The notes under the pieces were generated by a model that was given only the letters and a program-made list of their open reading frames with translations, was not told the DNA's origin and made no database searches. A stretch of 12,625 nt of DNA from an uncultured Thermomicrobia bacterium (GTDB lineage: Bacteria; Chloroflexota; Chloroflexia; Thermomicrobiales; JALYUS01). Below, piece by piece: positions 1 to 7,435 of this stretch (its first letter is position 1; the number at the start of each line of letters is the position of its first letter). The position numbers and the translations under genes were made by a program. The stretch covers positions 1-12,625 of the forward strand of contig CALBSO010000022.1 of the NCBI GenBank assembly GCA_937968015.1, given 5' to 3'.

Positions 1-34
1 GTCTCGTGGGCTCGGAGATGTGTATAAGAGACAG
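1..34. other. Illumina Nextera read-2 adapter (non-genomic)
   Basis: The first 34 bases match the Nextera transposase read-2 adapter, from GTCTCGTGGGCTCGG to the 19-bp Tn5 mosaic end AGATGTGTATAAGAGACAG at 16-34. This is untrimmed library sequence, not part of the organism. An open frame entering from it begins with the peptide MYKRQ, a known artefact of mosaic-end contamination. Real sequence begins at about 35. Confidence 0.97.
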
Positions 35-85
35 CGCCTACCTCCGCGAGATCGGCATCGGATGAATGGCAGAAAGGATGATGTG

Positions 86-328
86 ATGCCGAGAGAGCCA
101 ATTTACGAGATTTGGGATAGTGACGCCGCGCATCCCATCATTGAATATGACGATCTCCCCGAAGCGCTCGCTTTCATTGCGACAACGGTGGAACGACGCG
201 GCGATGCGGCGGTCGCGTCGTGGCGCCTTCTCCGTGCCTTACCGAATGGCGACGAAACGGAGACGGTCGCGGCGGGAGCGGACCTCGCCCGCCTTGCCCG
301 CGCGGGAAACCATGCCGTATCTGCATAA
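86..328 (+). CDS. Small hypothetical protein, 80 aa
   Basis: The protein begins MPREPIYEIWDSDA and has 80 residues. I chose the ATG at 86 because AAAGGA at 73-78 is a good ribosome binding site seven bases upstream. An in-frame ATG at 62 lacks one, and the still longer frame starts inside adapter DNA. The pattern of a short strand (YEIWDSD), an acidic turn, then a helix (LPEALAFIATTVERRG) and a second helix (DLARLARAG) resembles small conserved hypothetical proteins common in Chloroflexota and Actinomycetota, but I cannot name the family. There is no signal peptide, membrane segment or cysteine pair. It ends 27 bases before the zinc-ribbon gene on the same strand, so the two are probably co-transcribed. 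The upstream promoter is lost at the contig end. Coding is supported by the ribosome binding site and the protein-like composition; function is unknown. Confidence 0.7.
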   Translation: MPREPIYEIWDSDAAHPIIEYDDLPEALAFIATTVERRGDAAVASWRLLRALPNGDETETVAAGADLARLARAGNHAVSA

Positions 329-355
329 CGATCCGTTACCACGCCGGAAAAACGC

Positions 356-559
356 ATGAGCAAGCGTGCCCGCCGAGACGATGTAGCATGCCCCGAATGC
401 GGTAGCAGCGACATTGTCATCGTGCGACGTGACAGCCCACACGTTGATGCCAATGGCAAGGCGCTCGTGATGTTCCATTGTAATGGCTGCGATACAGAAT
501 GGACCGAAGAACGATGGAAACCCATTAAACCGAGCGGATCGCGCATGGGGAAACGATGA
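356..559 (+). CDS. Small zinc-ribbon protein, 67 aa
   Basis: A 67-residue protein with two CxxC knuckles: CPECGSSD at residues 12-19 and CNGCDTEW near residues 42-49. The spacing of about 27 residues between them is typical of a zinc ribbon that binds one Zn2+. The middle (IVIVRRDSPHVD) is likely the beta-strand part of the ribbon, and the C-terminal tail is basic (KPSGSRMGKR), compatible with nucleic-acid contact. No other domain is present, so the partner or target cannot be told. The start is the ATG at 356, 27 bases after the stop of the 80-residue gene; the ribosome binding site is weak, which fits translation within a two-gene unit. It converges on the aminotransferase, with 61 bases between the stop codons. 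Confidence 0.8.
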   Translation: MSKRARRDDVACPECGSSDIVIVRRDSPHVDANGKALVMFHCNGCDTEWTEERWKPIKPSGSRMGKR

Positions 560-589
560 TGGACTGCCCCCTCTGACAAATCAATTCTT

Positions 590-609
590 CTCCCCGCCAT
601 GCGCGGGAG
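590..609. terminator. Weak hairpin between convergent genes
   Basis: CTCCCCGC at 590-597 can pair with GCG-C-GGGAG at 601-609: eight pairs with one bulged C and a CAT loop. It lies in the 61-base gap between the stops of the zinc-ribbon gene and the aminotransferase. No T tract follows on either strand, so it may be only a partial or bidirectional terminator. Confidence 0.3.
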
Positions 610-620
610 GGGCCAAGGGA

Positions 621-1955
621 TTATCCCGCCGTCTCGTGCAGTGCAGTGGCGAAAGCGTCCACGCAGGCAGTGATTTCCGCCTCGCCCATCGGGGTAGAGA
701 CGCAGCCCATCATGCTGGGGGACATGAAGATGCCGTGCGCGAGCATGGATTGATAGACCGCCGCCGTACGCGCCTTCTCCGCCGGGGTGAGCGACGTGCT
801 GCGATAGTCCGTGAGCGAACGGGGGTGCAGATGGAGGTTGAAGACGGAGCCTGCACCCGTCACCTGACCCGGTACCCGCGCGCCGTCCATCGCCTCCGCC
901 AATGCCTCGCGTAGCGTCTCACCGAGCGCATTGATGCGGTCGAACTCCTTCGGCGTCATCTTCTCCATCGCCGTCAGGCCCGCGACGGCGGTGATCGGGT
1001 TCGCGTTAAATGTCCCGCCGTGGGGCACCTTCGGCCCTTTGCTCGGATCGAAGACGGCCATGATCTCCGCCGCCCCGCCGACCGCGCCGACCGGGAAGCC
1101 GCCGCCTATGATCTTCGCCATCGTCGTCATATCGGGCGTGACGCCGACGACCGATTGCATGCCGCCATACGCGACGCGTAGCGTAATTACCTCATCAAAG
1201 ATCAGCACGATGCTGTGCGCTCGCGTCATCTCGCGCAGCGCGCTGAGGAACTCGTACGTCGCGGGGACGTTGCCGACGCGCGAGGGCATTGGGTCCACGA
1301 GCACGGCGGCGATCTCGGCGTGGTGGCGGGAGATGACGCGTTCAGCGTCCGCGCTGTCGTTGTAGCGGGCGACCAACACGTTCTCTATCACACCCTGCGG
1401 CGTGCCGAAGGCGGTCGCGGTGGAGGGCGTCTCCGCCTCCTCCCAGCGCGATTCGGGCGTCACCTGGCTCACTTCCGCGAAGTCGTAGGAGCCGTGATAG
1501 CACCCCTCGAATTTGAGGATCTTCGGGCGGCCCGTGAAGGCGCGCGCCCCCTTGATCGCCATCATCACCGCCTCGGTGCCGGAGTTCGTGAAGCGCAGTT
1601 GCTCGACGGAGGGGATGCGCTCCGCGATCAGTTCGGCGAGTGCGACTTCATGCACCGTCGGCATCGCGTAAGAGGTGCCGTACTGCAACTGCTCGATCAC
1701 CGCCGCGTTGATCTCCGGGTCGGCGTGGCCGTGGATCAGCGAAGTGTAATTGTTGATAAAATCGAGCCGCTCGTCTCCCTCGACATCCACGATTATCGCG
1801 CCCTTGCCATAGGCGACATAGGGCGGATGCGGGGACTGGTAGACGGTCGTGCGCGTATTGCCGCCCGGCATCACCGCGCGGGCACGCGCCGCCAACGCCG
1901 CCGACGCGGACGACAGCGCCCGAAAGGCATCCCGACGCTGATCAATCGCTGCCAT
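621..1955 (-). CDS. Class III PLP aminotransferase, HemL-like paralogue
   Basis: A fold-type I PLP enzyme of 444 residues related to glutamate-1-semialdehyde 2,1-aminomutase and omega-aminotransferases. Visible landmarks: NSGTEAV at 124-130 (phosphate cup), GCYHG at 151-155, IFDEV with Asp254 (pairs with the pyridine nitrogen), and Lys281 in TMAKIIGGG as the Schiff-base lysine, followed by PVGAVGG. After DEV the sequence reads ITLRVAYGG, one residue shorter than the MTGFRVA of true HemL, and VDPMPSRVG replaces the usual HemL segment. It is therefore probably an amino acid aminotransferase or mutase paralogue rather than the haem-pathway enzyme. The ATG at 1955 is preferred: GGAGG lies eight bases upstream; a GTG at 1973 is the alternative. 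It is the last gene of the importer operon, so it may act on the imported compound. The substrate is not known. Confidence 0.88.
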   Translation of the reverse strand: MAAIDQRRDAFRALSSASAALAARARAVMPGGNTRTTVYQSPHPPYVAYGKGAIIVDVEGDERLDFINNYTSLIHGHADPEINAAVIEQLQYGTSYAMPTVHEVALAELIAERIPSVEQLRFTNSGTEAVMMAIKGARAFTGRPKILKFEGCYHGSYDFAEVSQVTPESRWEEAETPSTATAFGTPQGVIENVLVARYNDSADAERVISRHHAEIAAVLVDPMPSRVGNVPATYEFLSALREMTRAHSIVLIFDEVITLRVAYGGMQSVVGVTPDMTTMAKIIGGGFPVGAVGGAAEIMAVFDPSKGPKVPHGGTFNANPITAVAGLTAMEKMTPKEFDRINALGETLREALAEAMDGARVPGQVTGAGSVFNLHLHPRSLTDYRSTSLTPAEKARTAAVYQSMLAHGIFMSPSMMGCVSTPMGEAEITACVDAFATALHETAG

Positions 1956-1993
1956 CCCGCGCCCCTCCCTCACTTCTACCTCTCTGCGTTACT

Positions 1994-2021
1994 CCCCCTC
2001 TCCACTGCGATGGAGAGGGGG
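1994..2021 (-). repeat. GC-rich 11-bp hairpin between binding protein and aminotransferase
   Basis: CCCCCTCTCCA at 1994-2004 pairs perfectly with TGGAGAGGGGG at 2011-2021 around a six-base loop. It fills most of the gap between two genes of the operon and is followed on the plus strand by GTCGGGGGGTGAGG. The arrangement resembles dispersed REP-like elements in GC-rich bacteria. In mRNA it could protect the upstream binding-protein message from 3' decay or cause partial termination, giving more binding protein than enzyme. Confidence 0.65.
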
Positions 2022-2042
2022 TCGGGGGGTGAGGTTCCCCGC

Positions 2043-3887
2043 TTACTTCGTGAAGTAGGCGTACCTGCCGCGCGGGACGCCGCCGAGGATCGCCGGGTGG
2101 TAAATACCCTGCAAGTTCGGCTTGATGACGAAGAAGGATTGCCCATGGTAGAGGGGCAAATGCGGCTGCTCCGTCACGAGGATTTGCTCCGCCTGCTGGT
2201 ATGCCTTCGTGCGGGCGTCCTTGTCGGTCATTCCCTTCGCCTTGGCGATGATGCTGTCGAACTCGGCGTTCTTCCAGTGGGTGTTATAGAAGTCCGTGCC
2301 GCTGGCGAAGAGGAAGTTGTGCCAGTTCGCCGGATCGCCGTAGTCTGATCCCCACGCGCCGAAGTGGCCACCGGTGTAGGGCTGAGTCTTGCGCGAGACG
2401 CGCCATTCTACATACGCCTTTGTCTCGCGGCTATCGAGGTTGACGGTGATACCGAGGTTCTTCTTCCATTCCGCCTGCAGATACTCCAGCACCAGTTTCG
2501 CCGTCGCGTTCGCCGCGTAGACGATGGAGAAATCGGCGGGCCAGCCTTGCCCATTCGCGAAGCCCGCGTCGGACATCAACTGCTTCGCCTTATCCACACC
2601 ACCGGTCAGTGCGGCCTGCGGGTTGTAGCCCGCGATGTCCGGTGGCAGGACCGTCGGCGCGTCGAGGTAGTATTTCTTCAGCACATTATCAATGAGTGCC
2701 GTGCGGTCGAAACCGAGGGCGAGCGCCTGACGGACCTTCACATCGCTCGTCGGCTTGTTCGTGGTATCCCAGTGGAGCATAAACGTGCTGGAACCGGGGA
2801 AACCCTTCATTTCTTTGGAGAGTTTCGCATCCTTGAGTGCGCGGTCGTAATCCGAGGCGGAAACCTGCGCGGTATCTATCTCGTTGTTCTCGTAGGCCGC
2901 AAGGCCCTGCGCCAGAACCGTCTGATCCGGGAAGATATGACACTCCACGCGCGTGACGATCGGCTTCGGGCCCCAATAGTTCGGGTTGATCTCGAAGGCC
3001 TGCAGTTGATCGTGCTTCCATTCCTTCATTATGTACGGCCCGCTCCCGACGATGTTGCCCGCCTCCAGCCACTTGTCGCCGAACTTCTCAATGATGTGCT
3101 TTGGCGTCGCATAGTATGACCAGGTCGCGGCGAGCAGTGGGAAGAAGGGAATAGACGTCACGAGTTGGAACTCGAGTGTACTATCGTCGAGCGCTTTCAC
3201 CCCGAGCGAGTCCGGCGGGGCGGTTCCCTTCGCGATCTCCGTCCCGTTCTTGAGGTTCTCCGCGGCGGCTGAATACTTGGAAGCAACCTTCGGATCCGGG
3301 ATGCGCTTGATCGCGTACTCGAAGTCCTTCGCCGTTAGCGGCATGCCGTCGGACCATTTGAGGCCGGGGCGGAGCTTGAATGTCCAGACTGTCGCATCGG
3401 CGTTCGCCTGATAACTCACTGCATGCGCCGGTTCGATCTGATTATTCGTCCAGTTGACGATGACCAATCCCTCGAACATCTGCGGCATGTTGAATGGGCT
3501 TGAACCGACCTGCGGATCGAAGGTCGGCGGCTCAATGTCCGCATAGCGGAAGATTTGCTTATCCGCGAGATTCGGGGGCGTCGTTGGCTGTGCGCCGGCC
3601 GCGACCGCGCTTCCGGTCGTGGCGGGCGTTGCCGCGCCCGTGGGCCCGGTGGTTGCCGAACCGGCAGGTGCGGTGACGCCGAGTGCCTGCGGGACATTGG
3701 TCGCCGTTGGCGCGGGGCCAGTCGTTGCCGCGGGTGCTGCCGCTTTCGTCGCCGCCGCCGTGCTGGTCGGCGCGCTCGTCGTGCCGCCACATGCGGCGAG
3801 TGCGGCCGCTGCCGTCCCCGCCGCTGACAGGGCGAGGAATTTGCGCCGTGTGTAGGCGTGTGCCGTCAATTTCGCGATCTCTTCCAC
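2043..3887 (-). CDS. Peptide/nickel-type ABC transporter substrate-binding lipoprotein
   Basis: An extracellular solute-binding protein of family 5 (OppA/DppA type), 614 residues. The start is the GTG at 3887: AGGAGG at 3894-3899 lies exactly six bases upstream, which rules out the longer GTG start at 3956. The N-terminus has a twin-arginine motif (TRRKFL, 13-18), a short hydrophobic stretch and a lipobox LAAC with Cys33, so it is probably exported folded and lipid-anchored. Residues 34-105 are a Thr/Ala/Pro/Gly linker. The binding fold follows, with family landmarks such as LRPGLKWSDG, the Asp-rich GSGPYIMKEW region and WGSDYGDPANW near the C-terminus, the last typical of oligopeptide binders. 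It follows the two permease genes, 53 bases after the DppC-type stop. The ligand is probably a short peptide but could be another amine or metal chelate. Confidence 0.93.
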   Translation of the reverse strand: MEEIAKLTAHAYTRRKFLALSAAGTAAAALAACGGTTSAPTSTAAATKAAAPAATTGPAPTATNVPQALGVTAPAGSATTGPTGAATPATTGSAVAAGAQPTTPPNLADKQIFRYADIEPPTFDPQVGSSPFNMPQMFEGLVIVNWTNNQIEPAHAVSYQANADATVWTFKLRPGLKWSDGMPLTAKDFEYAIKRIPDPKVASKYSAAAENLKNGTEIAKGTAPPDSLGVKALDDSTLEFQLVTSIPFFPLLAATWSYYATPKHIIEKFGDKWLEAGNIVGSGPYIMKEWKHDQLQAFEINPNYWGPKPIVTRVECHIFPDQTVLAQGLAAYENNEIDTAQVSASDYDRALKDAKLSKEMKGFPGSSTFMLHWDTTNKPTSDVKVRQALALGFDRTALIDNVLKKYYLDAPTVLPPDIAGYNPQAALTGGVDKAKQLMSDAGFANGQGWPADFSIVYAANATAKLVLEYLQAEWKKNLGITVNLDSRETKAYVEWRVSRKTQPYTGGHFGAWGSDYGDPANWHNFLFASGTDFYNTHWKNAEFDSIIAKAKGMTDKDARTKAYQQAEQILVTEQPHLPLYHGQSFFVIKPNLQGIYHPAILGGVPRGRYAYFTK

Positions 3888-3899
3888 CTGAAACCTCCT
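3888..3899 (-). promoter_or_regulatory. Strong ribosome binding site that sets the GTG start
   Basis: On the minus strand AGGAGG (3899-3894) is followed by six bases and then GTG at 3887. This perfect Shine-Dalgarno sequence decides between the GTG at 3887 and an upstream in-frame GTG at 3956 that overlaps the permease gene. Confidence 0.85.
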
Positions 3900-3940
3900 G
3901 TGACTCTCTCTCCCCAACGTCCACACGTTGGTAGGACGCC

Positions 3941-4915
3941 CTATTTTTTCATCCACGGGTCGAATGCGTCCCGCAGACCATCCCCAATGAAGTTGAATGA
4001 GAGTGCCGTCAGCGACAGCACGACCGCCGGTGAGATGAGCATGTACGGATACGAACGCAAGTCAGCGATCCCTTCCGAAATCATCAGCCCCCATGATGGC
4101 ACGGGCGGGTTGATACCGAGGCCGATGAAACTGATCCCCGCTTCGCCAAGAATGGCAGCGGGGATCCCGAGCGTAGCGGCGACAATGATGACGGCGAGCG
4201 TGTTCGGCAGGAGGTGCCGCGTGATGATCCGGCTATTCGACGCGCCGATGCAGTGCGCCGCTTCGACGAACTCCTTGCGCTTGAGCGAGAGCACCTGCCC
4301 GCGCACGAGCCGCGAGACCGTCAGCCACGAAAGGAGACCGAGGCCGAGAAAAACACCGAGCATGCCACCGGTCGCCGTATCGAAACTTTTCAGCGGCAGG
4401 AGCCATCCGCCATTGACATGCTGGAATTTCGCTTTGAGATAGGTCATGAAAATGATAATGAACAAGAGGTTCGGGATCGCGTAGAACACATCCACGATCC
4501 GCATCGAGAACGTATCCACCCAGCCACCCTTATATCCGGCGACCAGGCCCACGGGAACGCCAATCAGCACAATCATGAGTGGCACGACAAGACCAACGGC
4601 GAGGGAGATGCGTGTGCCATAAATGATCCGGCTGAGGATGTCTCGCCCGAGGCGATCTGTGCCGAGAAGATGGCCGGAGGAGCCGATACCTTGCGTCGTC
4701 GCCTTGATGTCCTGCGTGGCGTAGTGATAGGGAGCGACGATCGGGGCGAAGAGGGCAGCGAAGACGATAATGCCAATGAAAATCAGACTGGCCAGCGCGG
4801 CCTTGTTGCGGATAAACCGCCGCCACGCGTCCTGCGTGAGCGAGACGCTTTTCGGGGCGATAATCGGCGCGGCCTGGGCCAGTGCGGTCGTCGTTGCGGT
4901 CGTGTTGGTTGCCAT
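3941..4915 (-). CDS. ABC transporter permease, DppC/OppC type
   Basis: Inner-membrane permease of the dipeptide/oligopeptide/nickel importer family, 324 residues. After a cytoplasmic Thr/Ala-rich tail comes WRRFIRNKAALASLIF, the typical OppC N-terminal element, and the first membrane segment. GTDRLGRDILSRIIYG is the conserved loop of this subfamily, and EAAHCIGASNSRIITRHLLP is the EAA motif that couples to the ATPase. About six membrane segments are visible, ending FDPWMKK. The ATG at 4915 was chosen, with GGGAGA about ten bases upstream; a TTG at 4933 would add six residues. It follows the DppB-type gene by 30 bases and precedes the binding lipoprotein. It would form the translocation channel as a heterodimer with the DppB-type subunit. 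Confidence 0.92.
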   Translation of the reverse strand: MATNTTATTTALAQAAPIIAPKSVSLTQDAWRRFIRNKAALASLIFIGIIVFAALFAPIVAPYHYATQDIKATTQGIGSSGHLLGTDRLGRDILSRIIYGTRISLAVGLVVPLMIVLIGVPVGLVAGYKGGWVDTFSMRIVDVFYAIPNLLFIIIFMTYLKAKFQHVNGGWLLPLKSFDTATGGMLGVFLGLGLLSWLTVSRLVRGQVLSLKRKEFVEAAHCIGASNSRIITRHLLPNTLAVIIVAATLGIPAAILGEAGISFIGLGINPPVPSWGLMISEGIADLRSYPYMLISPAVVLSLTALSFNFIGDGLRDAFDPWMKK

Positions 4916-4945
4916 TGCTCGCTTATCTCCCAATGCCGCGCGCGG

Positions 4946-5872
4946 CTATTCGTACGCGATGCGAGGATCGAGAACGCCGTACAGCAAGTCCACGATCAGA
5001 TTCATGACCGCGATAATCGCCGCGAACATCAGAACGGTACCGAGCATCACCGGGTAATCGCGCCCCGAAACGCTCTTGACGAAGTACCGGCCGATACCGG
5101 GCACATTGCACGTCGTTTCGATGAAGAACGAGCCAGTAATCACGTTGGCAAACGACAGCCCGAGCACCGTCGCGACCGGGATAAGGGCGTTCCGCAGCCC
5201 GTGCCGAATCATCACGCCGCGCTCGTTCAGTCCCTTCGCGCGCGAGGTGCGGATGTAATCCTGCCGGAGCACATCAAGCAGGCTGGAACGGGTGTAACGG
5301 GCGAGGATCGCGGCGGGGCCGAGCGCGAGGGCGAAGGCGGGAACAAACGTCGCCCTGCTGAAGAAGCCGTCCCACCCACCCGTTGGGACGAGGTGCAGGG
5401 TGTTGGCGAAGAGCAAAATGAGGAGCGAGGCGATCACATACGAGGGAGCGGAGATACCGATGATCGCGCCAAACGTGCAGAAGTAGTCAACGGGTGTGTT
5501 CTGCTTGATCGCGCTGAACGTCCCCGCCGTGATGCCGAGCGTCGCGGCGAGGAGAATGGCGATCAGGCCGAGTTGGAGCGAGACGGGAAAGAAGTCATGG
5601 AAGATCTCCGCAACCGTGCGGCCGCGCTGCGCGAAGGAGAGACCAAAATCGCCGTGCAGGGCGTTCCAGAGGTAATCACCGTACTGGCGCCAGAGCGGCT
5701 TATCAATGCCGAACTTCTCATTGAGCGCCTTCAGCGCCTCCCCGGTAATGGGCTTGTCCGCGTCATCCCACGGCCCACCAGGCGTCGCGTGGATGAGGAG
5801 GAACGAAATCGTATAGACCGCCAGCAGCGTCGGGACAAGCAACAAGATGCGGCGAATCGCGTACCGACCCAT
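4946..5872 (-). CDS. ABC transporter permease, DppB/OppB type
   Basis: First gene of the importer operon, 308 residues. MGRYAIRRILLLVPTLLAVY is the standard OppB/DppB start with its first membrane helix. A periplasmic region with PLWRQYGDYLWNALHGDFG follows; RTSRAKGLNERGVMIRHGLR carries the EAA loop for ATPase contact; and VPGIGRYFVKSVSGRDYPV and the C-terminal LDPRIAYE are family signatures. The open frame extends upstream to 5959, but those 29 residues are not family-like, and the ATG at 5872 gives the normal length. The GGGA just upstream is a fair ribosome binding site. A good sigma70-like promoter lies 144 bases further upstream. No ATP-binding subunit genes are found in the window. Confidence 0.92.
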   Translation of the reverse strand: MGRYAIRRILLLVPTLLAVYTISFLLIHATPGGPWDDADKPITGEALKALNEKFGIDKPLWRQYGDYLWNALHGDFGLSFAQRGRTVAEIFHDFFPVSLQLGLIAILLAATLGITAGTFSAIKQNTPVDYFCTFGAIIGISAPSYVIASLLILLFANTLHLVPTGGWDGFFSRATFVPAFALALGPAAILARYTRSSLLDVLRQDYIRTSRAKGLNERGVMIRHGLRNALIPVATVLGLSFANVITGSFFIETTCNVPGIGRYFVKSVSGRDYPVMLGTVLMFAAIIAVMNLIVDLLYGVLDPRIAYE

Positions 5873-6015
5873 GTATTCCCTATCCCTCTCCCATCGCCAG
5901 CGAACGCAGACATCCAAGATGCTCGCGTGAACAAAACGACGTTGCATTCTCGCTCGCATCGCACACCGTGTCTACGGTCACGGTCACATGCGTTCTCAGC
6001 GAGGATTGTGCAGTG

Positions 6016-6044
6016 ATACTAACAGCATGCCTACACACTGTAAA
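6016..6044 (-). promoter_or_regulatory. Sigma70-like promoter of the importer operon
   Basis: On the minus strand, TTTACA (6044-6039; five of six consensus bases) is followed by a 17-base spacer and TAGTAT (6021-6016; four of six). It points at the DppB-type gene and would leave a leader of about 135 bases. That leader contains a tandem GTGACC-GTGACC (minus strand, near 5977-5988) that could be a regulator half-site pair. Confidence 0.6.
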
Positions 6045-6057
6045 GGGCCACGCTGAC

Positions 6058-6118
6058 AGCAATGAGCAACAAGCAATGAGACAACTTCTCCCCTCTCATT
6101 GCTCACCCGCTCATTGCT
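6058..6118. repeat. Nested inverted array of a 9-bp repeat AGCAATGAG
   Basis: AGCAATGAG occurs at 6058-6066 and 6072-6080, and its reverse complement CTCATTGCT at 6095-6103 and 6110-6118. The inner and outer pairs can form nested hairpins. The last copy includes the stop codon of the MFS gene (TGA, 6113-6111), so the array sits exactly at the 3' end of that gene. There is no T tract, so it is not a classical intrinsic terminator. Confidence 0.75.
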
Positions 6119-7367
6119 CGCGGTGCGTACGCACCGGCGAGAGAGCGAGCAAGAGTGGCGCGAGCAACTGGCCACCGACGGAGACGAAGAGCGCGGCGCG
6201 CAACCCAATGACCTGCCCAAGCAGCCCGCCGAGCAGCAGGCCGCTGAGCATCGTACTCCACTCGATGAGACGGAGACTCGCGTTCATCCGCCCGAGCAGA
6301 TGATCCGGCGTGCGCGCTTGCAGGAGGCTGACCTGAGCGATTTCGTATATCGTCGCAGCCCCGTCACCAAGAATCTGCTGCAAGAGGAGCGAGGCGACGA
6401 TCCAGATCAGCGGCCCGGAGGCGAGCGGGATGAAGATTGTTGAGGTGACCGCGAACAGCAGCATCCAGAACATTGTCGCGCCGATGCCCCAGCGCCGCGT
6501 CACGCGCTCCGCCAGCACCGCGCCAATCATCGAACTGATGCCGCCGATGGACCAGATTACCCCCTGCACGGCGGGCGCGACGGAGAGTTCACGCGTGACA
6601 TAGAGGACGATCGCCGCACCAATGATGGAGCGAAAGAGATTCCATACCCCGGTGATGCAGGCGAGGGCGCGCACCATTGGGTTATCGCGCAGGAGCCGCA
6701 ACCCCGCCCCGATCTCCCGCCAGGCCCCTTCGCGCTCCGCCACCAGCGCGGGTGTCGGTTCATGCGCGCGGATCGTCGCCAGCGAACCCGCCGAGACGAG
6801 GAAGGAGAGGGCGTCAATCAGGATCGTGCCGGGGATGGTAAAGATCGGCAACAGCAAGCCCGCGATGCTCCAGCCGCCGAACTCCGCGCCCGCCGCGCTC
6901 GCCTGGAGTTTGCTGTTCCCCTCGATCAGTTCATCCCGCCGCACGAGCGACGGCAGGTACGAGCGATACGCGACATCGAAGAAGACGGTCAGGATGCTGA
7001 CACACAGGGCGATGCCAAAGAGGAGGGGAATCGTCAGTCGGCCCAGCGCGGCGGCGAGTGGGATGATCGCCAGCAGAGCCGCCCGCCCAATGTCCACGAC
7101 GATCATTACCGGGCGGCGTCGCAGGCGGTCCACCCAGACTCCGGCGAACAGCCCGACGATCAGCCCCGGCCCATACTGCGCGGCACTCAAGAGCGCCACC
7201 TGGATCGGCGTCGCGTGGAGCGTCAGGACCGCGACGAATGTGAGTGCGAAGCCCCCGATGCGGCTGCCAAACAGCGAAACCGTTTGCCCGGCCCACAACT
7301 TCAGGAAGTCGTGATGCCGCCACAGCCCCGGGAACCGTGTATGTGATGGTTCGGTCGTTGTTTCCAT
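6111..7367 (-). CDS. MFS exporter, DHA3-like
   Basis: Major facilitator protein of 418 residues with about 12 hydrophobic segments. The N-terminal FLKLWAGQTVSLFGSRIGGFAL is typical of the DHA3 drug/siderophore exporter branch (EntS, macrolide-type pumps). GVWVDRLRRRP after the second helix is motif A (GxxxDRxxRR), which gates the N-terminal half. The long cytoplasmic loop between helices 6 and 7 carries EPTPALVAEREGAWREIGAGLRLL, also usual for this branch. It would export a small molecule by proton antiport; the substrate cannot be read from sequence. The ATG at 7367 has AGGGAG ten bases upstream, and that site is part of a stable hairpin. It has its own promoter at 7607-7635 and is separate from the importer operon downstream. 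Confidence 0.9.
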   Translation of the reverse strand: METTTEPSHTRFPGLWRHHDFLKLWAGQTVSLFGSRIGGFALTFVAVLTLHATPIQVALLSAAQYGPGLIVGLFAGVWVDRLRRRPVMIVVDIGRAALLAIIPLAAALGRLTIPLLFGIALCVSILTVFFDVAYRSYLPSLVRRDELIEGNSKLQASAAGAEFGGWSIAGLLLPIFTIPGTILIDALSFLVSAGSLATIRAHEPTPALVAEREGAWREIGAGLRLLRDNPMVRALACITGVWNLFRSIIGAAIVLYVTRELSVAPAVQGVIWSIGGISSMIGAVLAERVTRRWGIGATMFWMLLFAVTSTIFIPLASGPLIWIVASLLLQQILGDGAATIYEIAQVSLLQARTPDHLLGRMNASLRLIEWSTMLSGLLLGGLLGQVIGLRAALFVSVGGQLLAPLLLALSPVRTHREQ

Positions 7368-7377
7368 GTGAAACGTT

Positions 7378-7418
7378 CTCCCTCACAGCGATGGAAAGGC
7401 CGTGCGATCGTGAGGGAG
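7378..7418 (-). promoter_or_regulatory. Hairpin that can sequester the MFS ribosome binding site
   Basis: CTCCCTCAC at 7378-7386 and GTGAGGGAG at 7410-7418 are perfect reverse complements (9 bp, 23-base loop). In the minus-strand mRNA the downstream arm is GTGAGGGAG, which contains the Shine-Dalgarno sequence of the MFS gene, ten bases before its ATG. Formation of the stem would block initiation, so translation could be switched by temperature, a ligand, an RNA or a leading ribosome. Confidence 0.6.
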
Positions 7419-7435
7419 CGCGGGCGGGAGATTTC

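Noticed and set aside
20..85. N-terminal extension of the first protein beginning MYKRQ
   Set aside because: It is translated from adapter sequence, and a better start with a ribosome binding site is at 86.
1215..2348. Long plus-strand open frame opposite the aminotransferase and binding protein
   Set aside because: Composition is Arg/Val/Leu-rich shadow sequence; it crosses two real genes and the hairpin between them.
3888..3956. Longer GTG start of the binding lipoprotein
   Set aside because: It overlaps the permease gene and lacks a ribosome binding site, while AGGAGG six bases before the GTG at 3887 is decisive.
5368..5390. 7-bp inverted repeat CGTCCCA / TGGGACG
   Set aside because: It lies in well-conserved permease coding sequence and is expected by chance at this GC content.
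5873..5959. 29-residue extension of the DppB-type permease
   Set aside because: The extra residues do not resemble the family, whose N-terminus begins at MGRYAIRR.
4214..6016. A 600-codon open frame on the plus strand opposite the two permeases
   Set aside because: It is antisense to well-identified permease genes, is rich in Arg/Glu/Asp without any domain, and arises from high GC at the third position of the real genes.
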